A stretch of DNA of 64,000 nt from Pseudomonas fluorescens (lineage in GTDB: Bacteria; Pseudomonadota; Gammaproteobacteria; Pseudomonadales; Pseudomonadaceae). Location: NCBI RefSeq assembly GCF_001648775.1, contig NZ_LVEJ01000003.1:1-64000 (forward strand). The letters run 5' to 3'. Position 1 is the stretch's first letter, and the number at the start of each line of letters is the position of its first letter. This document shows positions 7,251 through 16,958 of the stretch, one piece after another. The translations under genes and the position numbers were made by a program. Below the pieces are notes generated by a model, which worked only from the letters and a program-made list of their open reading frames with translations, was not told where the DNA came from and searched no databases.

Positions 7251-10200
7251 AAGGCTCTTTCAACCTCTCCGAATGGGCCCTCAAGCATCAGTCTTTCGTC
7301 TGGTATCTGATGTTCGTCGGATTGCTCATGGGGGTGTTCTCGTACTTCAATCTGGGGCGCGAAGAAGACCCGTCGTTCACCATCAAGACCATGGTGATCC
7401 AGACCAAATGGCCGGGCGCAACGCAGGAGGAAACCCTCAAGCAGGTCACCGACCGCATCGAGAAAAAACTCGAAGAACTCGACTCCCTCGACTACGTGAA
7501 AAGTTACACGCGCCCCGGCGAATCGACGGTGTACGTGTACCTGCGCGACACCACCAGTGCCAAGGACATTCCGGAAATCTGGTACCAGGTGCGCAAGAAG
7601 ATCAACGACATTCGCGGGCAGTTTCCCCAAGGGATTCAGGGGCCGGGATTCAACGACGAGTTCGGCGATGTGTTCGGTTCGGTGTATGCCTTCACCGCCG
7701 ACGGGTTGACCATGCGGCAGCTGCGCGATTACGTCGAACAGGCCCGCGCCGAGATTCGCAATGTGCCGGGGCTGGGCAAGATCGAAATGGTCGGCCAGCA
7801 GGATGAAGTGATTTACCTGAACTTCTCCACGCGCAAACTCGCCGCGCTGGGCATTGATCAGCGCCAGGTGGTGGACAGTCTGCAATCGCAGAACGCCGTG
7901 ACCCCGGCGGGCGTTATCGAGGCCGGACCCGAGCGCATTTCCGTGCGGACTTCGGGGCAGTTCGCCTCGGAGAAAGATCTGGCCGAGGTCAACCTCAAGC
8001 TCAATGACCGCTTCTATCGCTTGGCTGACATCGCCGATATCAGCCGTGGTTACGTCGACCCGGCCACCCCGGAATTTCGCTTCGACGGCAAGCCGGCCAT
8101 TGGCCTGGCCATTGCCATGCAGAAGGGCGGCAACGTTCAGGAATTCGGCAAGGCCTTGCATGCACGTATCGACCAACTGACGGCAGACTTGCCGGTCGGT
8201 GTCGGCGTGCACACCGTATCCGATCAGGCCGTGGTGGTAGAAGAAGCCGTTGGCGGCTTCACCAGCGCGCTGTTCGAAGCGGTGATCATCGTGCTGGTGG
8301 TGAGCTTTATCAGCCTCGGCGTGCGCGCCGGTCTGGTGGTGGCCTGCTCGATTCCGCTGGTGCTGGCGATGGTCTTTGTGTTCATGGAGTACAGCGGCAT
8401 CACCATGCAGCGGATTTCCCTCGGCGCGCTGATCATCGCCCTCGGCCTGCTGGTGGATGACGCGATGATCACCGTGGAGATGATGGTCACGCGCCTGGAA
8501 ATGGGCGAGACCAAGGAGCAGGCGGCGACGTTCGCCTACACCTCGACGGCGTTCCCGATGCTCACCGGTACGCTGGTGACCGTCGCCGGTTTCGTGCCGA
8601 TCGGCCTCAACGCCAGCTCCGCTGGTGAGTACACCTACACGCTGTTTGCGGTGATCGCGGTGGCGATGATCGTCTCGTGGATCGTCGCGGTGTTCTTCGC
8701 GCCAGTGATCGGCGTGCACATCCTTAGCGCCAACGTGAAACCCCATGCCGCAGAACCAGGGCGCATTGGCCGCGCATTCAACGGCGGTTTGCTGTGGAGC
8801 ATGCGCAACCGTTGGTGGGCGATCGGCATCACCGTGCTGCTGTTTGCACTGTCGATTTTCTGCATGCGTTTCGTGCAGAACCAGTTCTTCCCAGCCTCGG
8901 ATCGTCCGGAAATTCTCGTCGACCTGAACCTTCCGCAAAACGCCTCGATCGACGAAACCCGCAAGGCTGTCGACAAGCTTGAGGCGACGCTCAAGGGCGA
9001 TCCCGACATCGTGCGCTGGAGCACTTACATCGGTCAGGGCGCGATCCGTTTCTACCTGCCGCTCGACCAACAATTGCAGAACCCGTACTACGCGCAACTG
9101 GTGATCGTCAGCAAGGACTTCGAAGCCCGCGAAGCGCTGAGCCAGCGCTTGCGTGAGCGTTTGCACAAAGAGTTCGTCGGCATCGGCAGTTACGTGCAGG
9201 CGCTGGAAATGGGCCCGCCGGTGGGGCGTCCGATTCAGTACCGGGTCAGCGGCAAGGACATCGATCAGGTGCGCCGCCATGCGATTGATCTGGCCACCGA
9301 ACTGGACAAGAACTCGCACATCGGCGAGATCATTTATGACTGGAACGAGCCGGGCAAGGTCCTGCGCATCGACATCGCTCAGGACAAGGCGCGGCAGCTC
9401 GGGCTGTCGTCCGAAGACGTGGCGAACCTGATGAACAGCATCGTCAGCGGCTCACCGTTGACTCAGGTCGATGACGACATCTACCTGATCAACGTGGTCG
9501 GCCGCGCGGTGGATTCCGAACGCGGGACGCCGGAGACCCTGCAAAACCTGCAGATCGTCACGCCGAGCGGCACCTCGATTCCGCTATTGGCGTTCGCCAC
9601 CGTGCGTTATGAACTGGAGCAGCCGCTGGTGTGGCGTCGCGACCGTTTGCCGACCATCACCATCAAGGCTTCGGTGCGCGACGAGATCCAGCCGACCGAT
9701 CTGGTGAAAATCCTCAAGCCGTCGATCGATGCGTTCGCCGCCAAGCTGCCGGTCGGCTACAAAGTCGCCACCGGCGGTACGGTCGAGGAAAGCGGCAAGG
9801 CCCAGGGGCCGATTGCCAAGGTCTTGCCGTTGATGCTGTTTTTGATGGCAACCTTCCTGATGATCCAGTTGCACAGCGTGCAGAAAATGTTCCTCGTCGC
9901 GAGTGTCGCGCCACTGGGACTGATCGGCGTGGTGCTGGCGCTGGTGCCGACCGGTACGCCGATGGGCTTCGTGGCAATTCTGGGGATCCTGGCGCTGATC
10001 GGCATCATCATCCGTAACTCGGTGATTCTGGTGACGCAGATCGATGAGTTCGAGAAGAAGGGCTATGCGCCGTGGGATGCGGTGGTCGAGGCGACCGAAC
10101 ACCGGCGCCGGCCGATCCTGCTGACCGCTGCGGCGGCGAGCATGGGCATGATCCCGATTGCCCGCGAGGTGTTCTGGGGGCCGATGGCGTACGCGATGAT

Positions 10201-10357
10201 TGGCGGGATCGTGGTGGCGACGTTGCTGACGTTGCTGTTCCTGCCGGCGCTGTATGTGGCCTGGTACAAGATTCGCGAACCGAAAAAGGATCAAGTCAAC
10301 AACGGCCCTCACCCTAACCCTCTCCCACGGGGAGAGGGGACTGACCGAGGTGTCTGA
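7247..10357 (+). CDS. triC: TriC-type RND multidrug efflux transporter
   Basis: Inner-membrane proton-driven RND pump, 1036 aa. It has the family plan of one N-terminal membrane helix, a large periplasmic loop, a six-helix block (about 335-540) and a second loop and helix block. The central block contains the proton-relay region LGLLVDDAMITVEMM with the paired aspartates of TM4. The second block has LGILALIGIIIRNSVIL. It closes the triABC operon. The last roughly 17 codons, from about 10304, lie inside a MITE-like repeat, which also supplies the TGA stop. Residues such as GPHPNPLPRGEGTDRGV are therefore repeat-derived and not part of the family fold. Confidence 0.92.
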   Translation: MKGSFNLSEWALKHQSFVWYLMFVGLLMGVFSYFNLGREEDPSFTIKTMVIQTKWPGATQEETLKQVTDRIEKKLEELDSLDYVKSYTRPGESTVYVYLRDTTSAKDIPEIWYQVRKKINDIRGQFPQGIQGPGFNDEFGDVFGSVYAFTADGLTMRQLRDYVEQARAEIRNVPGLGKIEMVGQQDEVIYLNFSTRKLAALGIDQRQVVDSLQSQNAVTPAGVIEAGPERISVRTSGQFASEKDLAEVNLKLNDRFYRLADIADISRGYVDPATPEFRFDGKPAIGLAIAMQKGGNVQEFGKALHARIDQLTADLPVGVGVHTVSDQAVVVEEAVGGFTSALFEAVIIVLVVSFISLGVRAGLVVACSIPLVLAMVFVFMEYSGITMQRISLGALIIALGLLVDDAMITVEMMVTRLEMGETKEQAATFAYTSTAFPMLTGTLVTVAGFVPIGLNASSAGEYTYTLFAVIAVAMIVSWIVAVFFAPVIGVHILSANVKPHAAEPGRIGRAFNGGLLWSMRNRWWAIGITVLLFALSIFCMRFVQNQFFPASDRPEILVDLNLPQNASIDETRKAVDKLEATLKGDPDIVRWSTYIGQGAIRFYLPLDQQLQNPYYAQLVIVSKDFEAREALSQRLRERLHKEFVGIGSYVQALEMGPPVGRPIQYRVSGKDIDQVRRHAIDLATELDKNSHIGEIIYDWNEPGKVLRIDIAQDKARQLGLSSEDVANLMNSIVSGSPLTQVDDDIYLINVVGRAVDSERGTPETLQNLQIVTPSGTSIPLLAFATVRYELEQPLVWRRDRLPTITIKASVRDEIQPTDLVKILKPSIDAFAAKLPVGYKVATGGTVEESGKAQGPIAKVLPLMLFLMATFLMIQLHSVQKMFLVASVAPLGLIGVVLALVPTGTPMGFVAILGILALIGIIIRNSVILVTQIDEFEKKGYAPWDAVVEATEHRRRPILLTAAAASMGMIPIAREVFWGPMAYAMIGGIVVATLLTLLFLPALYVAWYKIREPKKDQVNNGPHPNPLPRGEGTDRGV

Positions 10358-10500
10358 CGCTATCCATCGACCTGAAGGACCAGGTCGATTATGGATTCGG
10401 CGAAGTTGGATCCGGTCGGCGTACTTCTCAAATATCCCCAATCGGCTCCTTCTCCCTCCGGGAGAGGGCTGGGCGGGCGGCGTTCCGATGAGGGCTTTTT
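10304..10500. repeat. MITE-like palindromic element, core type B, overlapping the triC 3' end
   Basis: The left arm CCCTCACCCTAACCCTCTCC overlaps the last codons of triC. The right arm TCCCTCCGGGAGAGGGCTGGG is decayed at its outer end. The core carries GACTGACCGAGGTGTCTG, an inverted ATCGACCTG/CAGGTCGAT pair and TTATGGATTCGGC, matching the copy at 45684. Confidence 0.8.
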
Positions 10501-10505
10501 CTGAC

Positions 10506-11132
10506 TCAACCCTTACGCCAGACACTCGCCAACCAAGGCTGCTGTTCGCGCGGCAACCCCGCCGGGCGGTAGTAATGCTCCAGCTCGACAAACCCTGCCG
10601 CCGTCAACAACCCCTGCCAAGCCTCAAGATCGTGATACGAGCCATACCGCGGTCCGTTCCAGCCCTCGCGGTTATCCCCACGCGGATTGGAACTGAACAA
10701 CACCCCACCCGGCTTCAACGTGCCATATAACTGCCCGAGTACCCGTGGCAATTCCTGCAACGGCACATGAAACAACACCGCATTGGCAAAGATCCCGTCG
10801 AAGCGTTCGGCCGGCAGATCGAGCTTCAGAAAGTCCTGCTGTAACACCTCACAGCCACTGTCCTCACGCGCCATCCGCGCAAATTCCTGCGAGCCATCGA
10901 GCCCGACCGCGACGTGGCCCAGGCGCGTAAACGTCTGTAAATCGCGGCCCGGGCCGCAGCCGAAATCCAGAATCGTGAAGGGCGCTGCACCCTGAATATG
11001 CCGCAGCAACGCCTCGATGTTCTGGCTGACATCGTGATCGCGAGTGCCTTGACGAAAATCCTCGGCCACTGCGTTGTAGTGGCCGAGGGTGGTGGCGGTG
11101 ATCTGTTCGAGATCGGTGGGGGTCTGCTTCAT
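10506..11132 (-). CDS. class I SAM-dependent methyltransferase
   Basis: Soluble methyltransferase of 208 aa. The SAM-binding motif I is ILDFGCGPGRDL at about 54-65. The acidic end of strand 2 is VGLDGSQEFARMA, followed by the post-I motif region FDGIFANAVLFHVP. These are hallmarks of the Methyltransf_11/25 group. The methyl acceptor is not predictable. The start was placed at ATG 11132 because the conserved N-terminal helix begins there; an upstream in-frame extension has no family character. It is a single gene, convergent with triC. Confidence 0.82.
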   Translation of the reverse strand: MKQTPTDLEQITATTLGHYNAVAEDFRQGTRDHDVSQNIEALLRHIQGAAPFTILDFGCGPGRDLQTFTRLGHVAVGLDGSQEFARMAREDSGCEVLQQDFLKLDLPAERFDGIFANAVLFHVPLQELPRVLGQLYGTLKPGGVLFSSNPRGDNREGWNGPRYGSYHDLEAWQGLLTAAGFVELEHYYRPAGLPREQQPWLASVWRKG

Positions 11133-11372
11133 GGTCGGGCTGTGTCGGCGAAGGAAGATGGCCTGACTATAAGCGCTTTCGCCCTTGAACGAGGAAAGCT
11201 TTCGGCCGCACGGGCTGCGTTGAGCCAGCACAAAAACAACGCATGCGTGCCATATCCGTGTACCGCACCCAGTGATGGCTATTCGAGTGAAATGACGCCT
11301 GCGCGATAGACCACTGTCGCGACGTCTGCCCGGTTTTTTTCCACGGGCACTCAACCATCAAAGGAATTGTTC

Positions 11373-12809
11373 ATGGTCACTGTTCGCAAACCCGGTACCC
11401 ACTCGACGCCCGGGCGCACGGTTGCACAAGCCCAACCGCCGCGTTTACGCCCTGCTGCAACCGCCGCCGAGGGCGGGCCGCCGGCCAAGGTTCCACACCT
11501 TGTGGCGGACGAGTCAGCGCTCATCGCTACGGCGGCTGTGCACTCCAATCACCTCATCAGCGGCAGCCATCGACTCGATCCGCTCAAACCGTCCAGCTCC
11601 GATGTGCTGTCGATGGAGCGTTACCTGCTTAACGGGTTGCCCGCATCGGCAGCGGTGGACAGCGAGGGCTACCGGACCTACAAAGGGCGTTACTTCGTCA
11701 ATCTCGAGCAGGGTGGCGTCGTGCTGGTGCGCAAGATTGCCGGGACGGCGACCTGCCGGGCGCACCTGGCGACAGAATTGGCGCCAGGCCCGGTGCTGAT
11801 GCTCGACCCCGCAACGTTGACCTGGAAACCCGCGCCCTTGATGGCCCTTGCCGATATCGGCAACGGGCTCACGATGAGTGCGCCCGACGCCGCAATCCCG
11901 CCATCACAGCGCCCGCTGGTCGCTATGGACCGTCAAGCAGAAGCCGGACATGACAGCCACAATGCCGAGAATCATCCACCCATCGCTGTGGATGAGGGGC
12001 TGAACGACCGGTTCGAAACCACAATGGCCGCCGGCGAAGTCGTGATTGCCCGTGGCTTGAAGCAGTTTCCGGCGGACCAGGCCGCCCTCGTGCGTGCGGA
12101 ATTACAGGCCGTGGAACGCATCTATGCGGATGCGCAAGCGGCTCTCCGGGCGAACTACAGTGACATCGATACGCTGCTGGCGAGTTACTTCGGCAGCGCG
12201 CATGCAGCGGTCAAATCGCGGTTTATCGATGCGTTGACCCGAGGCCAGGCCCTGGCCGCTGAATATCAAGGCACATGGGGCGAAAGCAAGATCATTGGCG
12301 TGCAATCCAATAACAAGTCGCACCAGGGCTGGGTCAACCTGGATGATTTCCATGGGCGGGTTTTTATCAACTTGACCCACCTGGAGAAAGACAGACTCAG
12401 CATTCTTTTAGGCCATGAGTTTTTGCACACGGCGCGGATCAGTCGCTTCAAAAGTGTCGGGCCAAGCACGCGGGATTTCTTTTATCTGAATGACAAGGCT
12501 CAACGTTCGCTGAAACGTTCTTTACCCGTGTATGACTCGTCTTGGCGCGGGGTATCGGAGGTGATCATGCAAGGCGGGCTTACGCTGGATTACCTGAAAG
12601 CCTTTGGCATGACTTATACCAACTTCATTGCCGGTGTCCGCGAGCACTCCGGCGTTGCCGGTATTCATGACATCGAAACGGCGCTGATCCTGTTCAATGC
12701 AAGCCCCGCAGTGAGGGCGCAAATGGCGGCGAGAAACGCGGACAGCATCATTTGTGCGGCGGATGATTTGCAGCGCTTGCATCGGGCGCGAATCGCCAAC
12801 GCTGAGTGA
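11373..12809 (+). CDS. unrecognised protein with HExxH zinc-peptidase-like motif, putative effector
   Basis: A 478-aa protein without signal peptide or membrane segment. The first 45 residues are Pro/Ala/Arg-rich and look disordered. A middle segment (about 97-155) reads GYRTYKGRYFVNLEQGG and ELAPGPVLMLDP, a pattern I associate with large Pseudomonas dermonecrotic-type toxin proteins, although I cannot verify this. The C-terminal half carries LLGHEFLHTARIS with HEFLH at about 348-352, the HExxH motif of zinc metallopeptidases. A possible third ligand lies in the following 60 residues (GVSEV). ATG 11373 follows AAGGAA at six bases. It is monocistronic. The function is unknown; a secreted metallopeptidase effector is one reading. 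Confidence 0.7.
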   Translation: MVTVRKPGTHSTPGRTVAQAQPPRLRPAATAAEGGPPAKVPHLVADESALIATAAVHSNHLISGSHRLDPLKPSSSDVLSMERYLLNGLPASAAVDSEGYRTYKGRYFVNLEQGGVVLVRKIAGTATCRAHLATELAPGPVLMLDPATLTWKPAPLMALADIGNGLTMSAPDAAIPPSQRPLVAMDRQAEAGHDSHNAENHPPIAVDEGLNDRFETTMAAGEVVIARGLKQFPADQAALVRAELQAVERIYADAQAALRANYSDIDTLLASYFGSAHAAVKSRFIDALTRGQALAAEYQGTWGESKIIGVQSNNKSHQGWVNLDDFHGRVFINLTHLEKDRLSILLGHEFLHTARISRFKSVGPSTRDFFYLNDKAQRSLKRSLPVYDSSWRGVSEVIMQGGLTLDYLKAFGMTYTNFIAGVREHSGVAGIHDIETALILFNASPAVRAQMAARNADSIICAADDLQRLHRARIANAE

Positions 12810-12857
12810 CTGGCGAACCTGTTTGATCGTTGAGCTTTACGGCTATTCGGCATTGCC

Positions 12858-12891
12858 TGCGGCAACTCCACTCAAGGCGGGAGTTGCCGCA
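12858..12891. repeat. 12-bp inverted repeat (REP-like hairpin) between convergent genes
   Basis: TGCGGCAACTCC (12858-12869) and GGAGTTGCCGCA (12880-12891) form a perfect stem with a 10-nt loop. The sequence is related to the GCGGCAGCTCC repeat at 23460. There is no T-tract on either strand. It may act as a transcript-end stabiliser. Confidence 0.6.
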
Positions 12892-12913
12892 GACGGCGAG
12901 CGTTTGATCTTCT

Positions 12914-13558
12914 TCAGCGCTTGTTTAGTCCACGCGCCAAGCGATCCCCGCCCAACTGAATCACCGCCACCAGCGCCACCAGCAACACAATCACGGTCAG
13001 CATGATCTGGCTGTCGAAGCGTTGATAGCCGTAGCGGTAAGCGATATCCCCCAACCCGCCGGCGCCAATCGCACCGGCCATGGCCGATGAGTTGATCATC
13101 GTCACCAGGGTGATGGTGAAACCGCCGACGATCCCCGGCAGCGCCTCCGGCAACAACACATGCCAGACGATGTGCCAGCGCCGGCAACCCATGGCCTGCG
13201 CGGCCTCGATCAGACCATGATCGACCTCACGCAGGCTCACTTCGGCAATCCGCGCAAAGAACGGTGTCGCCGCAATCGTCAGTGGCACCACGGCTGCCCA
13301 GACACCGTAAGTGGTGCCGACAATCAGCCGGGTAAACGGAATCAGCGCGACCATCAGAATCAGGAACGGGATCGAGCGGAACAGGTTCACGAACGCGCCC
13401 AAGGCACGGTTCAACACCGGCGCTTGGTAGATCCCGCCCTTGTCGCTGGTGACCAGAATCACCGCCATCGGAATCCCCACCAGCAACGCGATCAGCGACG
13501 ACACGCCGACCATCAGAAACGTGTCGATAAAGCCCTGCAGCAAGCGATCAAACCACAT
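12914..13558 (-). CDS. metI: MetI-type methionine/organosulfur ABC transporter permease
   Basis: Inner-membrane permease of 214 aa, family-typical in length. It has about five membrane segments and a permease loop [25 protein letters not shown] that contacts MetN. The start is placed at ATG 13558, 11 bp inside the upstream ATPase gene, because the family begins with a short cytoplasmic end followed by [13 protein letters not shown]. It is the last gene of the leftward six-gene organosulfur operon. The MetNIQ family moves methionine and its derivatives. Next to SfnB and DszA-type enzymes, the substrate may instead be an oxidised organosulfur compound (inference). Confidence 0.88.
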   Translation of the reverse strand: MWFDRLLQGFIDTFLMVGVSSLIALLVGIPMAVILVTSDKGGIYQAPVLNRALGAFVNLFRSIPFLILMVALIPFTRLIVGTTYGVWAAVVPLTIAATPFFARIAEVSLREVDHGLIEAAQAMGCRRWHIVWHVLLPEALPGIVGGFTITLVTMINSSAMAGAIGAGGLGDIAYRYGYQRFDSQIMLTVIVLLVALVAVIQLGGDRLARGLNKR

Positions 13559-14669
13559 GACCCAATACCTCCACTCGTTGCGCCCATTGCGCGGCGCGCT
13601 CACGCAATTGCTCTGCACTCAACGACGAACCGCTGACGGCCAATAACAGTTGCCCCAACGCATGACCCTGAATTCGCTCCACGCCGCCCTGGAGCAATTT
13701 CACCCGCCCGCCGAGCGCCGAAAACAGTGCGGCCAGGTCCGGCTCATCACTGGCACTGCCGGTGAACTGCAAGCGCAGCACCACAGCGGCGTCGGAGGAC
13801 GGCGCTTGGGCTTGCAAACGACTCTGCAGTTCTTCCGGCAACGCGTGTTGCAGCGGCGCGAGCAAGGTCTGGCTGACCTCGTGCTGCGGATTACCGAACA
13901 CTTCCCAGACCGGACCTTGTTCGACCACCCGGCCATGCTCCAGCACTACGACGCGGTCGCAGATTTCGCGAATCACCGCCATCTCGTGGGTGATCAGCAC
14001 GATGGTCAGACCCAGGCGTTGGTTGATCTCGCGTAACAGGCCGAGGATCGATTGCGTGGTTTCCGGGTCGAGCGCCGAAGTGGCCTCGTCGCAGAGCAAA
14101 ATATCCGGGTCATGCACCAACGCGCGGGCGATGCCGACGCGCTGTTTCTGCCCACCGGAAAGCTGCGCCGGATAGGCCTTGTGCTTTTCTTGCAGGCCGA
14201 CCAGTTCGAGCAGTTCGCGAACCTTGTTCTCGCGCTGCTCTTTCGGCACACCCGCCACTTTCAGCGGCAATTCGACGTTCTGCCACACGGTCTTGGCCGA
14301 CATCAGATTGAAGTGCTGGAAGATCATGCCAATGCGCCGACGCAGCGCTACGAGACGGTCTTCATCGAATTCGCCGATGTCGACCTGATCGATCAACACC
14401 CGCCCCGAGGTCGGTTGTTCCAGACGATTGATGGTGCGAATCAGCGACGACTTGCCGGCGCCGCTGCGGCCGATGATGCCGAACACTTCACCGCGCGAAA
14501 TCGCCAGATCGATGCCCTGCAACGCGGCGACCGGGCCTTGCCGGCCGTTGTAGGTTTTGCCCAGGCCGATAAAACGTACGTGGGCGCGATTCAACTCGGG
14601 GTGCAGCTCGGTTTTTTCAGCAGTGTGTGGCTCTGGAGTTTCCAGTCGCCGTTGGATCGCGGCCGTCAT
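13548..14669 (-). CDS. metN: MetN-type methionine/organosulfur ABC transporter ATP-binding protein
   Basis: ATPase of 373 aa. Walker [10 protein letters not shown] is at 67-75, followed by [16 protein letters not shown], signature [15 protein letters not shown] and Walker [18 protein letters not shown]-terminal ACT-like NIL domain (about 285-373) is the regulatory module by which MetN proteins sense substrate. The first 30 residues are an extra N-terminal tail before the ABC core, longer than in E. coli MetN. The start ATG 14669 lies 2 bp after the binding-protein stop. It works with the permease downstream. Confidence 0.9.
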   Translation of the reverse strand: MTAAIQRRLETPEPHTAEKTELHPELNRAHVRFIGLGKTYNGRQGPVAALQGIDLAISRGEVFGIIGRSGAGKSSLIRTINRLEQPTSGRVLIDQVDIGEFDEDRLVALRRRIGMIFQHFNLMSAKTVWQNVELPLKVAGVPKEQRENKVRELLELVGLQEKHKAYPAQLSGGQKQRVGIARALVHDPDILLCDEATSALDPETTQSILGLLREINQRLGLTIVLITHEMAVIREICDRVVVLEHGRVVEQGPVWEVFGNPQHEVSQTLLAPLQHALPEELQSRLQAQAPSSDAAVVLRLQFTGSASDEPDLAALFSALGGRVKLLQGGVERIQGHALGQLLLAVSGSSLSAEQLRERAAQWAQRVEVLGHVV

Positions 14670-14671
14670 GC

Positions 14672-15481
14672 TCAGCTTTCCCAACCGGCTTGATAGAGCT
14701 TGCCGTGGGCTTTATCCAGCGCAGCGCGAACCACCGGCGAGTGCTGATAAATGTCGACGAACTTGATCAGGCGCGGATCGGTTTTGCTCTTCGGCTGAAT
14801 GACGAACTGGATCACGTATTCCTTGTGGTCGAGGCCGTCGAACAGCAGCGCCGAGCCGGCATCGAAAGTCTTCGCCAGACGAATGTAGGCCGGGTAACCC
14901 TGAACCAGATCCGCGTCGTCGTAGGCGCGTACCAACTGCACGGCTTCGACCTGGAGGATTTTGATTTTCTTCGGGTTGGCAACGATGTCGTCTTCGGTGG
15001 CTTTGTAACCAACGCCCGGTTTCAGGGTGATCAAACCGGCCTTGGCCAGCAACTGCAGGCCACGACCGCTGTTGATCGGGTCGTTGGCAATAGCGACGCT
15101 GGCGCCCTCGGGTAGCTCATCGAAGCTTTTGTACTTTTTCGAGTAAAGGCCGACGTTGTTGATGATCCCCGGTGCGAACGGCACCAGATCAAAACCTGAC
15201 GCGGCTTTGGCGTTTTCGAGGAACGGGATGTGCTGGAAGTAGTTCACGTCGATGTCGCCGGCGGCGAGGCTGACGTTCGGTGCGATCCAGTCGGTGAACT
15301 CCACCAACTCGACATTCAGGCCTTGTTTGGAGGCCTCTTCGACGGCGGCTTCCAGCGGAATGGCGAAGGCCGCGGTGGTGCCGATTTTCAACGGTGTTTC
15401 GGCGGCGAAAACGGCCGAGCTGAACAGGCCGAAGGCCAGGGCCAGTGCTTTGACTGGGTGGGACAGGTGTTTTTTGATCAT
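14672..15481 (-). CDS. metQ: MetQ/NlpA-family periplasmic substrate-binding protein
   Basis: Solute-binding protein of 269 aa in the NlpA (lipoprotein 9) family. A classical signal peptide ends near AVFA|AETP, at about residue 26. There is no lipobox cysteine, so unlike E. coli MetQ it is probably free in the periplasm. Family landmarks are [33 protein letters not shown] and [18 protein letters not shown]. It is fourth in the leftward operon and comes after a 118-bp gap holding a REP doublet, which may change its expression relative to the enzymes upstream. GGAAAA lies before ATG 15481. Confidence 0.88.
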   Translation of the reverse strand: MIKKHLSHPVKALALAFGLFSSAVFAAETPLKIGTTAAFAIPLEAAVEEASKQGLNVELVEFTDWIAPNVSLAAGDIDVNYFQHIPFLENAKAASGFDLVPFAPGIINNVGLYSKKYKSFDELPEGASVAIANDPINSGRGLQLLAKAGLITLKPGVGYKATEDDIVANPKKIKILQVEAVQLVRAYDDADLVQGYPAYIRLAKTFDAGSALLFDGLDHKEYVIQFVIQPKSKTDPRLIKFVDIYQHSPVVRAALDKAHGKLYQAGWES

Positions 15482-15530
15482 GATGAGTTTTCCAGTCAGT
15501 GCATAAGTTTGTGGTGTCTGGTCGGGCCTC

Positions 15531-15595
15531 TTCGCGAGCAGGCTCGCTCCCACAGGGGAATGCATTCCAAATGTGGGAGCGAGCCTGCTCGCGAA
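15531..15595. repeat. REP doublet (REPIN)
   Basis: TTCGCGAGCAGGCTCGCTCC and GGAGCGAGCCTGCTCGCGAA are inverted copies of the common Pseudomonas REP, separated by about 25 bp. It sits between the monooxygenase gene and metQ in the same operon. Confidence 0.92.
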
Positions 15596-15599
15596 GCTT

Positions 15600-16958
15600 T
15601 TAATGCCGGTATGAAGAGCCGGTGTGTTGCTCCGGAAGCTGCGCCTCGCCGTGAAACAACTTCTCGCGCAAGCTGCCGGTGTCATACGCGGTCTTGTACG
15701 AGCCGCGTCGCTGCAACTCGGGAATCACCAGCTCAATGAAATCGACATAGCTTTCCGGGGTCACAATGCGCGTCAGGTTGAAGCCGTCCAGACCGGTCTC
15801 GGCGATCCACGATTCCAGCTCATCGGCCACTTGCTCCGGCGAGCCGACCACGGTGATATAGCGGCCGCCGAGGGCGTGCTGGTCGAGCAATTTGCGCCGG
15901 GTCCAGTCGTTGTTTTGCAGGTTTTTCGTCGCCGACTGAATGGCGTTGCTCTTCACGTACTGGATCGGTTCGTCGATTTCGTATTGGGAAAAGTCGATGC
16001 CGGTCGAGGCGGAAAAATGCGCGACGCCAGCTTCGGCGCTGGCGTAACTGAGATATTCGGCGTGCTTGGCCCACGCGGCTTCTTCAGTCGCGCCGACGAT
16101 GACGTTGAGGCCCATGAACACCTTGATGTCATCGGGGTTGCGTCCCGCCTCGACGGCGCTGGCGCGGACCTTGTCCACCTGAACCTTGGTCGACGGTTTT
16201 TTCTGGCCGCTGATGAACACGCATTCGGCATGACGCCCGGCGAAGAGCAAACCGCGATCGGAGCTGCCGGCCTGAAACAACACCGGCGTACGCTGCGGCG
16301 ACGGTTCGCAGAGGTGATATCCCTCGACCTGATAGAACTCGCCCTTGTGCTCGACCTTGTGCACTTTTTCCGGGTTGGCGTAGATGCGCTGTTCGCGGTC
16401 GTTAAGCACCGCGCCGTTTTCCCAACTGCCTTCCCAGAGTTTGTAGAGCACTTCCAGGTATTCGTCGGCCTGATCGTAGCGGCGGTCGTGCTCGACCTGC
16501 TCGCTAAGGCCCATGGCTTTCGCGGCGCTGTCCAGATAACCGGTGACGATGTTCCAGCCAACGCGTCCGCGACTCAGATGATCGAGCGTCGACATGCGTC
16601 GGGCGAACAGATAGGGCGGCTCATAGGTGAGGTTGGCGGTGAGGCCGAAGCCGAGGTTTTTGGTCACGGCGGCCATGGCTGAAACCAGCAGCAGCGGGTC
16701 GTTGACCGGTAACTGAATTGACTCCTTCAGCGGCACATCGACCGAGTTCTGGTAGACGTCGTACACACCAACGATGTCGGCGATGAACAGGCCGTCGAAC
16801 AGTCCGCGCTCCAGCAATTGCGCCAGTTCGGTCCAGTACTCAATGGTGTTGTAGCGCGTCGAGGTATCGCGCGGATGCGTCCACAGGCCATGGTTGATAT
16901 GGCCGATGCAATTCATGTTGAACGCGTTGAGCAGAATCTTCTTTTTCGCGGCGCTCAT
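15600..16958 (-). CDS. FMN-dependent monooxygenase, DszA/SnaA/NtaA family
   Basis: Flavin-dependent monooxygenase of 452 aa, bacterial luciferase-like fold. The family opening ILLNAFNMNCIGHINHGLW is followed by FDGLFIADIVGVYD and RVGWNIVTGYLDSAAKAMG, with RTPVLFQAGSSDRG later. Such enzymes use FMNH2 from a separate reductase to cleave C-S or C-N bonds, as DszA does with sulfones. The start overlaps the SfnB stop by one base (TGATG), which indicates coupling. Between two SfnB-type enzymes and a methionine-type importer, the most likely role is release of sulfite from an alkyl sulfone or sulfonate. The substrate is not known. Confidence 0.88.
   Translation of the reverse strand: MSAAKKKILLNAFNMNCIGHINHGLWTHPRDTSTRYNTIEYWTELAQLLERGLFDGLFIADIVGVYDVYQNSVDVPLKESIQLPVNDPLLLVSAMAAVTKNLGFGLTANLTYEPPYLFARRMSTLDHLSRGRVGWNIVTGYLDSAAKAMGLSEQVEHDRRYDQADEYLEVLYKLWEGSWENGAVLNDREQRIYANPEKVHKVEHKGEFYQVEGYHLCEPSPQRTPVLFQAGSSDRGLLFAGRHAECVFISGQKKPSTKVQVDKVRASAVEAGRNPDDIKVFMGLNVIVGATEEAAWAKHAEYLSYASAEAGVAHFSASTGIDFSQYEIDEPIQYVKSNAIQSATKNLQNNDWTRRKLLDQHALGGRYITVVGSPEQVADELESWIAETGLDGFNLTRIVTPESYVDFIELVIPELQRRGSYKTAYDTGSLREKLFHGEAQLPEQHTGSSYRH

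Noticed and set aside
7244..9319. Leftward open frame of about 690 codons
   Set aside because: Antisense to triC, rich in His/Arg/Gln as expected for a shadow frame.
15531..15595. Inverted repeats considered as rho-independent terminators or CRISPR units
   Set aside because: They match the dispersed Pseudomonas REP sequence and lack T-tracts and regular spacers.
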